A DNA stretch of 64,000 nt from Nectonema munidae (Eukaryota; Nematomorpha; Nectonematoida; Nectonematidae). The stretch's first letter is position 1. Each line of letters begins with the position of its first letter. Shown one piece after another: positions 11,086 through 21,552 of this stretch. The DNA is taken from contig JAUIRK010000536.1 in NCBI GenBank assembly GCA_030549495.1, positions 806,001 through 870,000 on the forward strand, given 5' to 3'. Both the position numbers and the translations under genes were made by a program. The notes under the pieces were generated by a model. The model saw only the letters and a program-made list of their open reading frames with translations, was not told where the DNA came from and searched no databases.

Positions 11086-13751
11086 CCCTATTAGTGCTGG
11101 GCTAAATTTGTCCGCTCAAGTGCTGGGGGCGTAAAGTGCCCCCCCCCCTATTTTTCTCAGATATTAATAAGTTTTTATAAATATTTTTAATGTTACATAT
11201 ATATTTCAACTATGCTGAAATCAGTCGTGATGTGTTTAATTCACTCAAAATATTTCATTCTACAGTAACGTATATAACTCGATAAGTCCTCCATCTTTTT
11301 GGCTACAAATTCGTTATTGGCTCGTAGTTTCTACGTCATATTATAATTTACAGTATGTAATTTGGCTATTCATTCTATGATGATACTTTCTTGGTTGCTC
11401 TTTTTTCATTAGAAATTTATATTCTTCAATGTGTGTTCGAAAAATTTTTTTTAAGGATAAAATTACTTTTTTCCTCTCTCAAATCATTCTGATTAAAGAA
11501 TCTTCTTGCTGATCTTAGACTTTTTTATCCGTATCGTGTATTTTTTTATCAGGTCTGAATATTTCTCAACCAATCTCATTTCAAAGGTTTTTTTCTGATG
11601 AATCATTCATGATGTTCATTGTTCAATTACAAAAAGTTCTCCAAGTTCTTCATCTAAAAAATTATCTCTTTGACGCAAAAGGAAAACGATGGACAAATTC
11701 AATTTAAATTAAAAATATTTTGATAGTGAGTAAATTCTCACATATTGGCATCTGTGCCATTTTTGATAAATCTAACCTATTCTAAATTTTCAGATTTCCT
11801 ACCCATCTTAGCTAAATGTTAATTGTAATCCTAGATGATAAGCTATAGATTTAAATATTTTTCATTTGTAAAAGAGGAGCTTCTTTTTCACAGTCAAAAT
11901 CATTTTTGAAGCACACAATATTATATAATTAAACCACTTCCTGTTCATTAGAACATGGTAGATCTTCCATTTAGTCAAGATACATATATTTTTTAATGAT
12001 TTATTTTGGTCACCTGTTCTTTTTTCAATTAGTTTTCAACTTGGTTCCTTCTCTCATACAAATTTTCAAAAGATTTTATAATACGTTTTGTTTTTTTTTA
12101 AATAAATATTTCATACTCAAGATGATTGTAGAAAGTATTATAAGCCAAAATATACAAAAAAAAAAGTATATTTTTACTATATACCTAATATGCAGTGATT
12201 TTTTGAAATTTTTTTACAGAACTTTCAGGCATACATTACTAATTCAATTGCCACTTCTAGATATTTTTTAACCGTATTATCCAAAATTCAGTACAGAAAT
12301 AAAATAAGCATAGTTGATTTGGTATAAAACAGATATTTTATTTTTTTTAAAATATTTTTGAAGACAATATCTAGAAGTAAACCGCAAATCTGATTGAAGC
12401 TTTCAGATAATTTTAAACCATAAATGCCAAACCTCAGTCCAAAAATGAAACCAACATCTTCCATTTTGCATAAAAACATATATTTTGTTTAAATTTCAAA
12501 AATATTTCTGTAGATATTAGACGTAAATCGAACATTTGATTGACACTTTCAGACATTTAAAACCTCTAAATGCAAAAATGATTTCAGAAATAAAAATTAT
12601 CATGGTCGAATTGGTATAAAAACATATATTTTATGTAAAATTAGAGAGAATATTTTGGGATATAGTTTTACGACATAAACCGCAAATTTGATTGACACTA
12701 CCAATAAAACCTCTAAATGCAAAAACTGTGTTCAGAAATGAAATCATCATGATCTATTTGCTATAAAAACATATATTTCACGTAAAATTTGAATCAATAT
12801 TTTTGAAAACAAATTTTAGAACTATGCGCAAATTTGATTGATACTTATAGGTATTTTCAAATTCAAACTGCAAAAATTGAGTCCATAAATGAAACTAGCA
12901 TGGTTGATTTGGTATAAAACATATATTTAATTGTAAAATTTGAATGAATGTTTTTGGAAACAATTTTTAGTAGTAAACCGCACATTTGATTAACGCTTAT
13001 AGGTATTTTCACATCCTAAATGTAAAAAATGAGTTCAGAAATGAAACCAGCATGGCCGATTTAGTATAACAGATATATTTCATTGTAAAATTTGAATGAA
13101 TGTTTTGGAAATAATTTTTACAAGTAAACCGTAAATTTGATTAACACTTATAGGTATTTTCAGAACCTAAACGTAAAAAAATGAGTCCTGAAATGAAACC
13201 AGCATGGCCGATTTAGTATAACATATATATTATACTAAAATGGGAAGGAATGTTTTTGGAGACAATTTTCAGAAGTAAACCGCACATTTGATTAACGCTT
13301 ATAGGTATTTTCACATCCTAAATGTTAAAAATGAGTTCAGAAATGAAAACAACATCATCGATTTGGTATAAAACATAAATTTTTATGTAAAATGTGAAGG
13401 AATGTTTTTGGAGACAATTTTCAGAAGTAAACCACAAATTTGATTAACACTTATAGGTATTTTCAAATCCTAAATGTAAAAAATGAGTCCAGAAATGAAA
13501 ACAGCATGACCGATTTAGTATAAAAACATATAATGTCAAAATTCTGCTGAAAAAATTTTAATTTTTGATTTTGATTGACAGTTTTGGACATGAAAGGTTC
13601 ATTCAACTACCATGAAAATTATTTCAAAAGATGCAGCTAGCGATTTTAGGAAAAGTCACAAAATTTGAAGGGATATGATTCAGCCAATTTTCTACAATTA
13701 ATTTTTTAGTGAAGGGGGGGGGCGTTTTACGCCCCCCCAGGACTAATAGGG
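11086..13751. mobile_element. piggyBac-type non-autonomous element with internal tandem array
   Basis: The ends are inverted copies beginning CCCTATTAGT followed by CTGGG and a GGGGCGTAAA block. On the right a TTAA (13752-13755) follows the end. On the left the matching four bases are CCAA, taken as a decayed TTAA. CCCT ends with TTAA targets are typical of piggyBac. The interior carries no transposase but a degenerate tandem array at about 12280-13535. A second, truncated and inverted copy lies at 34927-36027 and there has an intact left TTAA. Confidence 0.75.
12280..13535. repeat. Tandem array of about 150 bp units
   Basis: Eight to nine degenerate units are seen. Each contains a segment like TTGATTAACACTTATAGG, then AAATGAGTCCAGAAATGAAA, then GCATGGCCGATTTAGTATAA, then an AT-rich part ending near GTAAACCGC. 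Units in the 3' half are more alike than those in the 5' half. The array lies within the piggyBac-type element; a shorter version of about 4-5 units is in its copy near 35330-36027. Confidence 0.8.
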
Positions 13752-14760
13752 TTAAATATTGTTAATAAAGTCTGGACAAAATGTTGCAAAGTTATGGTTT
13801 GTATAACACTACGCTATATAACAAATTTTTTTAAAATAAATCGTATGATCTTATTATACTGCGCTCCGAAAAACCCAATTTTTAAAAAACTTAAAAAGAG
13901 TTATTGTTTATAGAAATTAGAATAGTATTTACAGTAGACTCCCTCTTAGCGACCAACCTTCTAAAACGGTCAAATAGCTATTGCGACCATTTTCTTACAG
14001 TCCCCATTTTTATCTATCTTTTAGCATATTCTTTACTTCCTATAAAGTCTAAAGCGATCAGCTCTCTATTCAGGATTGAGACTAGTTGATCTGATTCCAA
14101 TCATAATATCTACTCCCGATAATGCGACCGCTTGGTTTTTTCATATCAAACTGCATTGCTTTGTAGATGCAAACATCATCATTATGAAATAGGCTTACAA
14201 ACATAATGCATTCAAAATAGCAGAAACAAAAGAAGTCAGTATAAAAGGAAAGCATTTTTAAGTAATAACAGATTTTGATTAAACAAACGAAACTTTGACT
14301 GTTCGTATGGCAACTCCGATAAATCATTCAAAGTGTCCATCGCTGTATAAACACTGCAAAGTGGTCACATATTTTTGCTCTTTTTTTGTTCCTGCTGCTT
14401 TGAAGTCATTCTTTTTTTTTACGAAGTTTATTTTTGTATTATTTAAATAATATGCTTTTTATTAATAATAAAGTGTGGGATATTCCGTTAGGTTTAAGTG
14501 CAGCTAATCTCCACTCCATCTTCTTTTTTAATTGTTAATTGTTGAAAAGTCGAATTGTCCTGCTACTAGTCGATAACACTAAGAATACAACACGGTTTCA
14601 TTCCAACCTACCCTTTTACATCGATAAATCCTTAAGGCAGAAGAGTAAAAGCGTCATCAAACTGTGGATTATAGAGAAAAAGTTTGAGCATGCAAGTTAT
14701 ACCCACCGTTCTTCTTATCTTTCTCTCATTATACAATGCTACCCTACCTAAACTAAGGTA

Positions 14761-15081
14761 GTATAGGCCAGAGTTATTCAAACTGTGTGTCTCGACCCTT
14801 CAATTGGTCGCGTGAAAAATATAATGGGTCGTGACAAAAAAGAAAGTACATCAAGGGAGAACAAAAGGAAGAAAATCTAAAAGTATTAATATTTTATTCA
14901 TACAAATAAATAAAGCAATGTGCAGATCATAAAAAAATATAAATATAAATTGTCAATGTTGAATAAAAAACGTAGTGATCAGAGTTTGTCTTATTACACT
15001 TAAGTATTATGAGTCGCGATGCAAACTGTGCTTCTTGCTATGGGTCGCATTAAAAAAAATTTGAAAAACGCTGATATAGGC
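14761..15081. mobile_element. hAT-type MITE in Tigger
   Basis: The element spans 14769-15073. It begins CAGAGTTATTCAAACTGTG and ends TTTGAAAAACGCTG, imperfect inverted repeats with the CAG...CTG hAT form. The 8 bp flanks are GTATAGGC and ATATAGGC, a target duplication with one change. It contains no frame. Internal GTCGCGA/GGGTCG motifs are like those of Charlie-type hAT ends. Confidence 0.8.
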
Positions 15082-15105
15082 CATATTATATGACTTTTTA
15101 ATTTT

Positions 15106-15240
15106 TATTTAAATGGTAATGGTACCGTAGGGTGTTTTCATCGAAAAGTCACAATTGGGCCGCTTTTATCGAACTATGATGAAAGCAAGCTTGATCTAGG
15201 ATCGAACCCAATACCTTGAGTTATCGAATCCAGCATAATT
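15106..15240 (-). mobile_element. tRNA-derived SINE, inverted copy
   Basis: On the minus strand it carries a box B promoter (GGTTCGATCCT, 15198-15208), then CATAGTTCGATAAAAGCGGC and an end near GGTACCATTACC. It pairs with the plus-oriented copy at 15336-15535, giving two arms of roughly 100 nt separated by about 100 nt. Pol III box A is weak here. The family is also seen at 44283-44430 and 54285-54440. Confidence 0.65.
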
Positions 15241-15335
15241 CTTAATTTATTCGCTTAGAAAAAGTATTTGGGTAAAAAGTCTTATCCCATATAGAGTGTA
15301 AAAGGCCACATGCATTAAATCTAAATGAAGCCTAT

Positions 15336-15535
15336 CCAAGCATAATTATGCTGGATTCGATAACTCAAGGTATTGGGTTCGATCCTACATCAAGCTTGCT
15401 TTCCTCATAGTTCGATACAAGCGGCCCAATTTTGCCTTTTCGATGAAAACTCACAAAAATTGTGATTAACGATCTTAAGCATAATGCGAGCATATAGCCT
15501 TACGGCTGAAAGTGCTTTGATATCTCTAACCAACC
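15336..15535 (+). mobile_element. tRNA-derived SINE
   Basis: The box B GGTTCGATCCT is at 15376-15386. It is followed by CATAGTTCGATACAAGCGGC and then a conserved core that includes the complement of CTTTCAGCCGTAAGGCTATA. The same core occurs in the SINE at 39400-39575 next to a different tRNA-like head. This copy faces the one at 15106-15240, forming a large potential hairpin. Confidence 0.65.
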
Positions 15536-15540
15536 AACAT

Positions 15541-15849
15541 AATAATAACTTAAAATATAATAATTATTTATAAATAATAATATAATTAATTTATAATAGT
15601 AAGTTTGATAAAACAAAATAATTTTTTAATTTAAATAATTACTAATATGTGTGGCCTGGCAAGAAAATGGCTGGCATAAAAATATATAACAATACTCTAT
15701 TACCAGCGCTCGTTCCAACTTAAATATCTGTGTATCTTTTATTTTAAGCATTTATTTAATATTATTTTTAATTTCAAGTTCTTATTTGTAAATAAAGAAC
15801 ATATTTGTGTGTATTTGGGTGTATTTGGGTAAAAAGTCCTACCGCTCTA
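15541..15849. other. AT-rich spacer inside the Tigger
   Basis: No gene is seen. A short phrase (TATTTGGGTAAAAAGTC) occurs both here near 15823 and near 15270, on either side of the SINE copy at 15336-15535. It may be a remnant of a duplication made on insertion. Confidence 0.3.
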
Positions 15850-16412
15850 TATGTGCTCTCCAATACTTGCTATTTCTGAAAAAGAAAAAGAAAAAGATTT
15901 TGATGAAAACAAAGCAAGCTAGAGCCAGTTAGCTAAAGAATTCGGAGTTAGAATAACACAGATTCCCAATATACTCCATTTAAAGATGATCAACCAACTT
16001 CGCGAAAACTTGTGTTCAGGAATCGAAAGTGATGCACTTGAAAAACATATTGATATGGTACCAAAAAGCCAATTGATAGTGAAACTGTAGAGACATTTCA
16101 GAATAAATTGCCAGATCTTCTTTCTGGATATGCAGATCAGAATATTTACTATATGAATGAGACTGGTCTTGGTTTCAGAGTTTTGCCTGATAAAACTCTT
16201 GGAATAAATGGTGAAATTTGCATTGGCGAAAAACGAGTTAAGGAAATACTAACTTTATCACTTTGTGTTAATCAAACTGGTACTTTTGAAAGAACAGTTC
16301 TCATAGAAAAGTCTCAAAATCCAATGTGCTTCAAGAATATTAACGCAAGCTTATTTCATGTGACCTACTATGCAATCATAAAGCTTAGATGACTGCCAAC
16401 ATTTTTTGAGTG
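15850..16412 (+). pseudogene. Tigger transposase, 5' part
   Basis: Plus-strand frames give a helix-turn-helix of the CENP-B/pogo type (SQLAKEFGVRITQI, near 15925-15965) and, from 16108, the start of the DDE_1 domain (YYMNETGLGFRVLPDKTL). The first catalytic residue of the family, Asp in MDETGL, is Asn here. A later segment contains EKSQNPMCFKN. The frame is interrupted more than once. The sequence FFEWIK at the end is cut by the MULE and resumes at 23398. Confidence 0.8.
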
Positions 16413-16421
16413 GATAAAATC

Positions 16422-18030
16422 GGGTGTTAAGAAAAAATGCCCACATGTGCCCACCTATGCCCACTAATGCCCACCTTTATTTTCTTCATGGAAAAAAATA
16501 AAATTTTCAATAATAAAATGAAAAAAAGTGCATAAAGTTTTTTTTCAAGTTTTGAAATATTTTTGAGTAGTTTCTTAATTTTTATTTGATATTAACAAAT
16601 TTTTTGAATTATTTTTCTTTATTCTCGAACAAACTAATTATCCATTCAATCCTCAATTTAAATTTTAAAAATCCAGTAGATATAATTGTTTTAAAGATTT
16701 AGTAAGCTTAATATTTTTTTGTTTAAATTATATCTATTAATTGTATTAAATTAAATTTTACTATAAAAGATTGAGACATTTAAGATCTGTATAAAACAAT
16801 AAAAAGTAATTTTTTTGATAAATGATAGATACTATTTGCCTTGTATGTGATGATTAAAAATTGTAGATAACAACCAAGAAATGAAATATCTTCAAAAATC
16901 TATAAAGCTGACTTAAAGCCATTATCAACGCCTCTAGATAGAAACTGTTCGTTTAACGCTGCCTTACTCATCTTATTTGGAAATGAAAAAATCCTTAGTA
17001 GGGACCCAAGTATGGAAAAAGTTTCCCCAACTATAGAAGAAGGAATTATCAAACTTTGTGTTTAAAATTCTTGGTGTTCAGTTTTAGCAATTAAAGCAGT
17101 TGTTAGTGTTTTTGAAGATCAATTAAGGGGTTTAATTTTTCACCCAATTTATGTATTAATTTTATAATAATCGTACACATAAAATATTCGAAGAGATGTA
17201 CAGTTTGTTCTTCAAATTTTATTTTAGGTTCCATTTTTGCTTGACTTGTAAAGTTATTTTTACTTCGAATGTTTACATTTGGGATCTTATACTTGATTAA
17301 TGCATATCTACGATGTATTTAGTAAAAAATAAGTAAAGGCCAATAAAATCAGTGATGTAAATGCTAGTTTATATGCAAAGTTAATTCACAAAAGCATCTA
17401 ATACATAAATAGCTTATTGGCAGCTACTGTTAATTTTGATCACAACTTTTTTTAATTTTACTTTTTTGCTTGATTCTTTTTCTTCAAATTTCATAAAATT
17501 TTTGGCTTATATTTTTTAAATTTATTTTACTTATTTTGATTTTAGGCCATCTAAAATTTTATTTTATATCAAATCCCTGCCTAGGTATTTATTAATTCTA
17601 AGTTCGTCAAAAGAATCGCTTTAAAGCCTAAACGACCAAAATTTTATGAAAGAATAGAAGTCTGAAATTATATGGTAAATTCTCTTTAAAATTTTTTAAC
17701 TCAAATCATAATACTTTATTTAAGGTTGAAGCAAACAGAAAAGATCCATTGAATAATCGGGTGGAATTTTTCATCTATTCCTATTTGAATTGATGTTTGG
17801 ATGTGAATTTACCTTATTATAAAATGTTACAGTAATAACTGAAAATTGATATTATTTCCTCTTTTTCCTCCTCGTTCATGTATTTATTATATATTGCAGA
17901 AGACTCAGAAATGGAATTCTTGGGTGGTATACAAGATTTTTTTATATATGTATATTATTTTTTTATTATTTTCAATAAAATTTTTCTATTTTTAAAAACT
18001 ACTGCCTTCGTGATTTTTACTTTGTTTGTA
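16422..18030. repeat. Left long terminal inverted repeat of the MULE
   Basis: It matches the complement of 21553-23388 over most of its length, with small gaps in the middle. The first 60 bases carry four GCCCAC motifs. An OTU-domain fragment lies at about 16864-17130. The match fades after the GATTTTTACTTTGT segment near 18016-18030. Confidence 0.85.
16864..17130 (+). pseudogene. OTU-domain fragment carried in the left inverted repeat
   Basis: Plus-strand reading gives EISSKIYKADLKPLSTPLD, RNCSFNAALLILFGNEK and, in another frame, AIKAVVSVFEDQL. These parallel the N end of the MULE protein (EIASKIYETNLKPLKSTGD, GNCLFNSLSLVLVGSEK, AIKAASTVIGTQM). In the catalytic loop GDGNC has become LDRNC: the cysteine is kept but the glycines are lost. 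Frame changes make it non-functional. The mirror copy is at 22680-22960. Confidence 0.75.
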
Positions 18031-18365
18031 ACATCAGATTTTTCGGAAAAAATACTCAAAAAAATCTCAAGACAAGCGCAAGTAAGTATTGATTTAGAGT
18101 ATTTACAGAAAATTGCTTAAATCTTTATATTGATTTGGATTTTTATACTAAAATGCTAGAATATCTTAGTTTAGTAAATCAAAAACATGATAAACTTACA
18201 ATAAAAAAATCAGAAAATTTTATTAAAATAATATAACATTCAATTAATCTTCAATGTAACTGAACAAAGCAAAGTCTAAACTTTCTTTTTTGATAATGGG
18301 TTCATCCTAAAAAATTACAGAATAATTTAGATAAAAATTATGAATATATTGAAATATACCAAAAT
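18031..18365. other. MULE 3' untranslated region
   Basis: AT-rich single-copy DNA lies between the left inverted repeat and the end of the transposase gene, on the downstream side of that minus-strand gene. Several TTTATT sequences give minus-strand AATAAA poly(A) candidates. Nothing else is seen. Confidence 0.4.
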
Positions 18366-20867
18366 TCAAAACTTCATTTTCTTAAGGTGTCTTTTTTGGC
18401 CAGGCTTCAGAGCTATCTTTTCAACATTTTTTGCTATCAACAATTGGTTTTGAGATGTTGTGTATTTAGCTTCATATTTAGTTTTCCAATCGTTAATGAA
18501 ATCCTTGTATTTCTTTTCTCTTTCTTCATTCGATAATTTTATCCACTGCATGTAGTTTACTCGATATTTAATTCCATCGCCTACTAAATTATATTCTCCT
18601 TGTCCATGCAATGCGGACTTTATTTGGTTTTCTTGAAAAAGTGTTTGATCATATAACTTGCGGGTGAGTTGAAACATTTTGTTAGGTTTCCAATCCACTA
18701 AATTTTTGATTATATGATTTAACGATTCTGAATGGTTATTTTTCCACTTTATCTGTAAATGGGAATTTTTTAAGCATGGTTCCACAACATGTTTTTTAAT
18801 AATTGGAAAATATTTATTTAGGAAATTTAAATTTTGATTTGTATTCTGGTAAAAGTTTTCAATTATTAATTTTACCTTTTCATCAAACTCACTTAATGAA
18901 TTCGAAGATGTTAGGCCGTTGGTACTAAATATTTTATTAATAAAAGAGTTTATTTCTTTTTCTTTTAGCCTCAGTTTTTGTCTTAATGTTCTTTTTATAT
19001 TATCTTGAAGATGTCTCACACAAAACAACATATTTACATTAGGAAAATGACATCTTATAGATTTAACGATAGCAAGTTCCTGATCAGATCCTATGTAAAG
19101 TTGTTCCTGTTGAAACTTGCTTTTCAAATTATGGTTAAGTACTAAAGATAAGTGTGAGAAAAAAACCGAAAATGTATTGAAGCTTGAATCAAAATGTAAA
19201 AAAACAGGTCCCATCAAAATAGGTGCTCTTTTAGTTGAGCGTTTGAACAAATTTCTGTCTTGATACACTGTGCAAGTCACATAGCAAGATCCTAAATTGA
19301 ATGTTTTATCAATACCTAAAACACAACTCTTTGAATAATAAACACAATTAATCATATGAGAAATTTGTGTTTCTGTATAACAAATTACTGAAGGGTTTTT
19401 TCCAATATTTTGGGTGAACGATTTAATGTAATTATCTCCCGTAGTTATCACGTTCAATATATGTTGATATTCATCCGCAACATTTGTATTAAAAAAAAAT
19501 TCATTTTTCATTGTTTTTTTAACATCATATATTACTCTCATATTTCTAAAATATTCATCATCTTTTATTGATTCTATGAAAATACTTTTTGCATTCTTGT
19601 TTTGATTTAATTTTTCCCTTATTGTTTCAAATGTTGCATTGGGTGTTCTGAAATATTCATGATAGGTTTTTGAGTTACCGTGTATAGAAATTTTTTGTTC
19701 AGGGTACTTCCCAAGATACTCATAAAGATATTTGTTAGATATTTCAATTTGATTTCCTGGAAATTGTTCAAACCATGACACTCTTCTTTTGTAATTTTTA
19801 TCAATTTTCAAATAGGTATAATACCGATTTAAAATGATCAAATCTTTCAAATCTGGTTGTTTTTCTACAGGTCGAAATTTGTTTTTTACTGTTTTTCCAA
19901 AAGTCCCCGAAGAATTTCTTTTTAAAAATGTGTATGAATTATCTATATTTTCAAAGAAAAAATATTTTTTTATCGAATTCCCACACCAAACACCACAATT
20001 GTCATGAAAGTTTCTCCTTCTATTTTTTGTTTCCATATATAAAATGAAATACTCATTATTTTTAAGATTATCAGGAATTTTATGTACTATATCTATACTA
20101 TTGATTAGTAGTTTTGTTACTTCTGAGAATGATAAAAAATTTAATAATGTATTTTTCTTAATTTGATCCTTTTCATGGCATGTATTTCCATTTTCTATAT
20201 TTTGAGTGTTATTCCAATAAATGTCATCCTCCTTTTTAGAAAATTCTATTAGTTTTTCTGCGGATTCATTGACTAAGTCATAGTTATGATTTGAAATAAC
20301 TAAAGGCACGAAATGATTTGGATTCCAGAAAAAATAGCCAGAGTTTTCCGTGGGAAAGTAAGTTGATGACCATAAAATATTAATAAAATTCACATGATAA
20401 GCTAAAATACTTGTTTCTGTTAATCGCGGCTTGATTCTTGGATGGAAAATTGTATTTAATATTTTGTAAACTAAATCCTTGCTACCGTTTATTCGAGGAT
20501 AAATTGATTTCATTTGAGTTCCAATAACAGTCGAAGCTGCTTTAATCGCAAATGCAGAACAATAAGAATTTTTCAAGCATATTTTTTCACATTCTTCCTC
20601 TAAATCCCATGAAACCTTCTCTATACCTAAATTTTTGACACATAAATTATAAAATGTTTTATTCAAATTAATTTCTAAGGCTGTTTTCAATCTAATTTCT
20701 GTTGAAAGTTTTTCGCTTCCAACTAGAACAAGAGAAAGAGAATTAAACAAACAATTCCCATCCCCTGTTGATTTTAAAGGTTTCAAATTAGTTTCATAAA
20801 TTTTAGAAGCTATTTCATCGATTGGTAAATGTTCATAAGAGTATATCATTCCGTACTTTTCAAGCAA
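18366..20867 (-). CDS. OTU protease-MULE transposase fusion
   Basis: A long open frame of about 830 codons, and the frame stays open a little upstream of 20867 (residues SVFLRNDTIPLLEKYG). The N-terminal part (about residues 20-200) is OTU-like: a catalytic loop STGDGNCLFNS with Asp36 and Cys39, and a His near residue 185 in WNPNHFVPLV. The centre and C-terminal part match a MULE transposase: Asp520 in LGIDKTFNLG, Asp595 in IGSDQELA, a CVRH zinc motif near residues 616-619, and Glu714 in NNHSESLNH, in DDE order with family-like spacing. The C end is Lys-rich (PGQKRHLKKMK). It acts on the element's own ends to cut and paste it; the role of the OTU part (ubiquitin removal) is inferred from the family. 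No stop interrupts it, so it may be active or recently active. Confidence 0.88.
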   Translation of the reverse strand: MLEKYGMIYSYEHLPIDEIASKIYETNLKPLKSTGDGNCLFNSLSLVLVGSEKLSTEIRLKTALEINLNKTFYNLCVKNLGIEKVSWDLEEECEKICLKNSYCSAFAIKAASTVIGTQMKSIYPRINGSKDLVYKILNTIFHPRIKPRLTETSILAYHVNFINILWSSTYFPTENSGYFFWNPNHFVPLVISNHNYDLVNESAEKLIEFSKKEDDIYWNNTQNIENGNTCHEKDQIKKNTLLNFLSFSEVTKLLINSIDIVHKIPDNLKNNEYFILYMETKNRRRNFHDNCGVWCGNSIKKYFFFENIDNSYTFLKRNSSGTFGKTVKNKFRPVEKQPDLKDLIILNRYYTYLKIDKNYKRRVSWFEQFPGNQIEISNKYLYEYLGKYPEQKISIHGNSKTYHEYFRTPNATFETIREKLNQNKNAKSIFIESIKDDEYFRNMRVIYDVKKTMKNEFFFNTNVADEYQHILNVITTGDNYIKSFTQNIGKNPSVICYTETQISHMINCVYYSKSCVLGIDKTFNLGSCYVTCTVYQDRNLFKRSTKRAPILMGPVFLHFDSSFNTFSVFFSHLSLVLNHNLKSKFQQEQLYIGSDQELAIVKSIRCHFPNVNMLFCVRHLQDNIKRTLRQKLRLKEKEINSFINKIFSTNGLTSSNSLSEFDEKVKLIIENFYQNTNQNLNFLNKYFPIIKKHVVEPCLKNSHLQIKWKNNHSESLNHIIKNLVDWKPNKMFQLTRKLYDQTLFQENQIKSALHGQGEYNLVGDGIKYRVNYMQWIKLSNEEREKKYKDFINDWKTKYEAKYTTSQNQLLIAKNVEKIALKPGQKRHLKKMKF

Positions 20868-20884
20868 AGGTATTGTGTCATTTC

Positions 20885-21145
20885 TTAAAAAAACTGATTC
20901 TCTAAAAAGGATTTCTCATTATTTTCTAAAGATCTTATCAAGCTCAATCTCTTCAGAGAAGATTCAAAATTGTATTCAGAATTATTTAGATTACATAGAA
21001 AACAAATAAATTCAAGTTGAATGAAAATTTTGTTCTGTTCTTCGGTCAATTTCTGACAAGCAGAATGAAATTTCTTCTTACAAATACTACAAATCACTAT
21101 AGACGACAGTATCACTTTTCTGCACTGATCACAAAAGTATATCAT
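20885..21145 (-). CDS. PHD/RING-like zinc finger, probable N part of the MULE protein
   Basis: About 86 codons starting MIYFCDQCRKVILSS. Cys and His pairs follow the PHD order: CDQC, CSICKKKFHSAC and a final CFLC, with an aromatic residue two before the last pair. The frame ends at a TAA directly after a run of seven T (ENQFF then stop). The OTU frame is open across the same run, so a one-base shift there would join finger and OTU-transposase into a protein of roughly 930 residues. This could be a mutation, a sequence error or translational slippage. PHD fingers are known in some MULE proteins and may read histone tails. Confidence 0.7.
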   Translation of the reverse strand: MIYFCDQCRKVILSSIVICSICKKKFHSACQKLTEEQNKIFIQLEFICFLCNLNNSEYNFESSLKRLSLIRSLENNEKSFLENQFF

Positions 21146-21552
21146 TATCCTAAAAATAGAGAAAGTAAAATTATTTTTATATTAAACTGAAATAAATGAT
21201 AAAATTATAAGGTATAAAATTACAAAAATAAAAGTTCACTTGCAATTTACATTTGTCGAATACAGTATCTGTTAGTCTTACTCTTCTGTTAAAAGTACTA
21301 CTCCATACAATCCTTTTTTTAAAGCTTTAAAATTTATTTATTAATTTTTTTAGGCACATAAAAGATTTATTTTTTAATTTGATATACATATTTATATATT
21401 ATCAAAATAACTATCAATTTTTGTTTGATAATATAAATTATCATGTAATAAGAGAGAACCAGCTTGTTAAATTGTCGAAAAAGAACTATTAACTTTGTCT
21501 ATATAAAAGCATAAAAAGTTAAATGGCACACTTTCAAAATTTAGTTTCAATG
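21146..21552. promoter_or_regulatory. Probable promoter and 5' leader of the MULE transposase
   Basis: Single-copy AT-rich DNA between the finger start and the right inverted repeat. The transposase reads leftwards, so its promoter must be here or inside the right repeat. TATAAAA-like sequences are present but too common in this composition to choose one. Confidence 0.3.
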
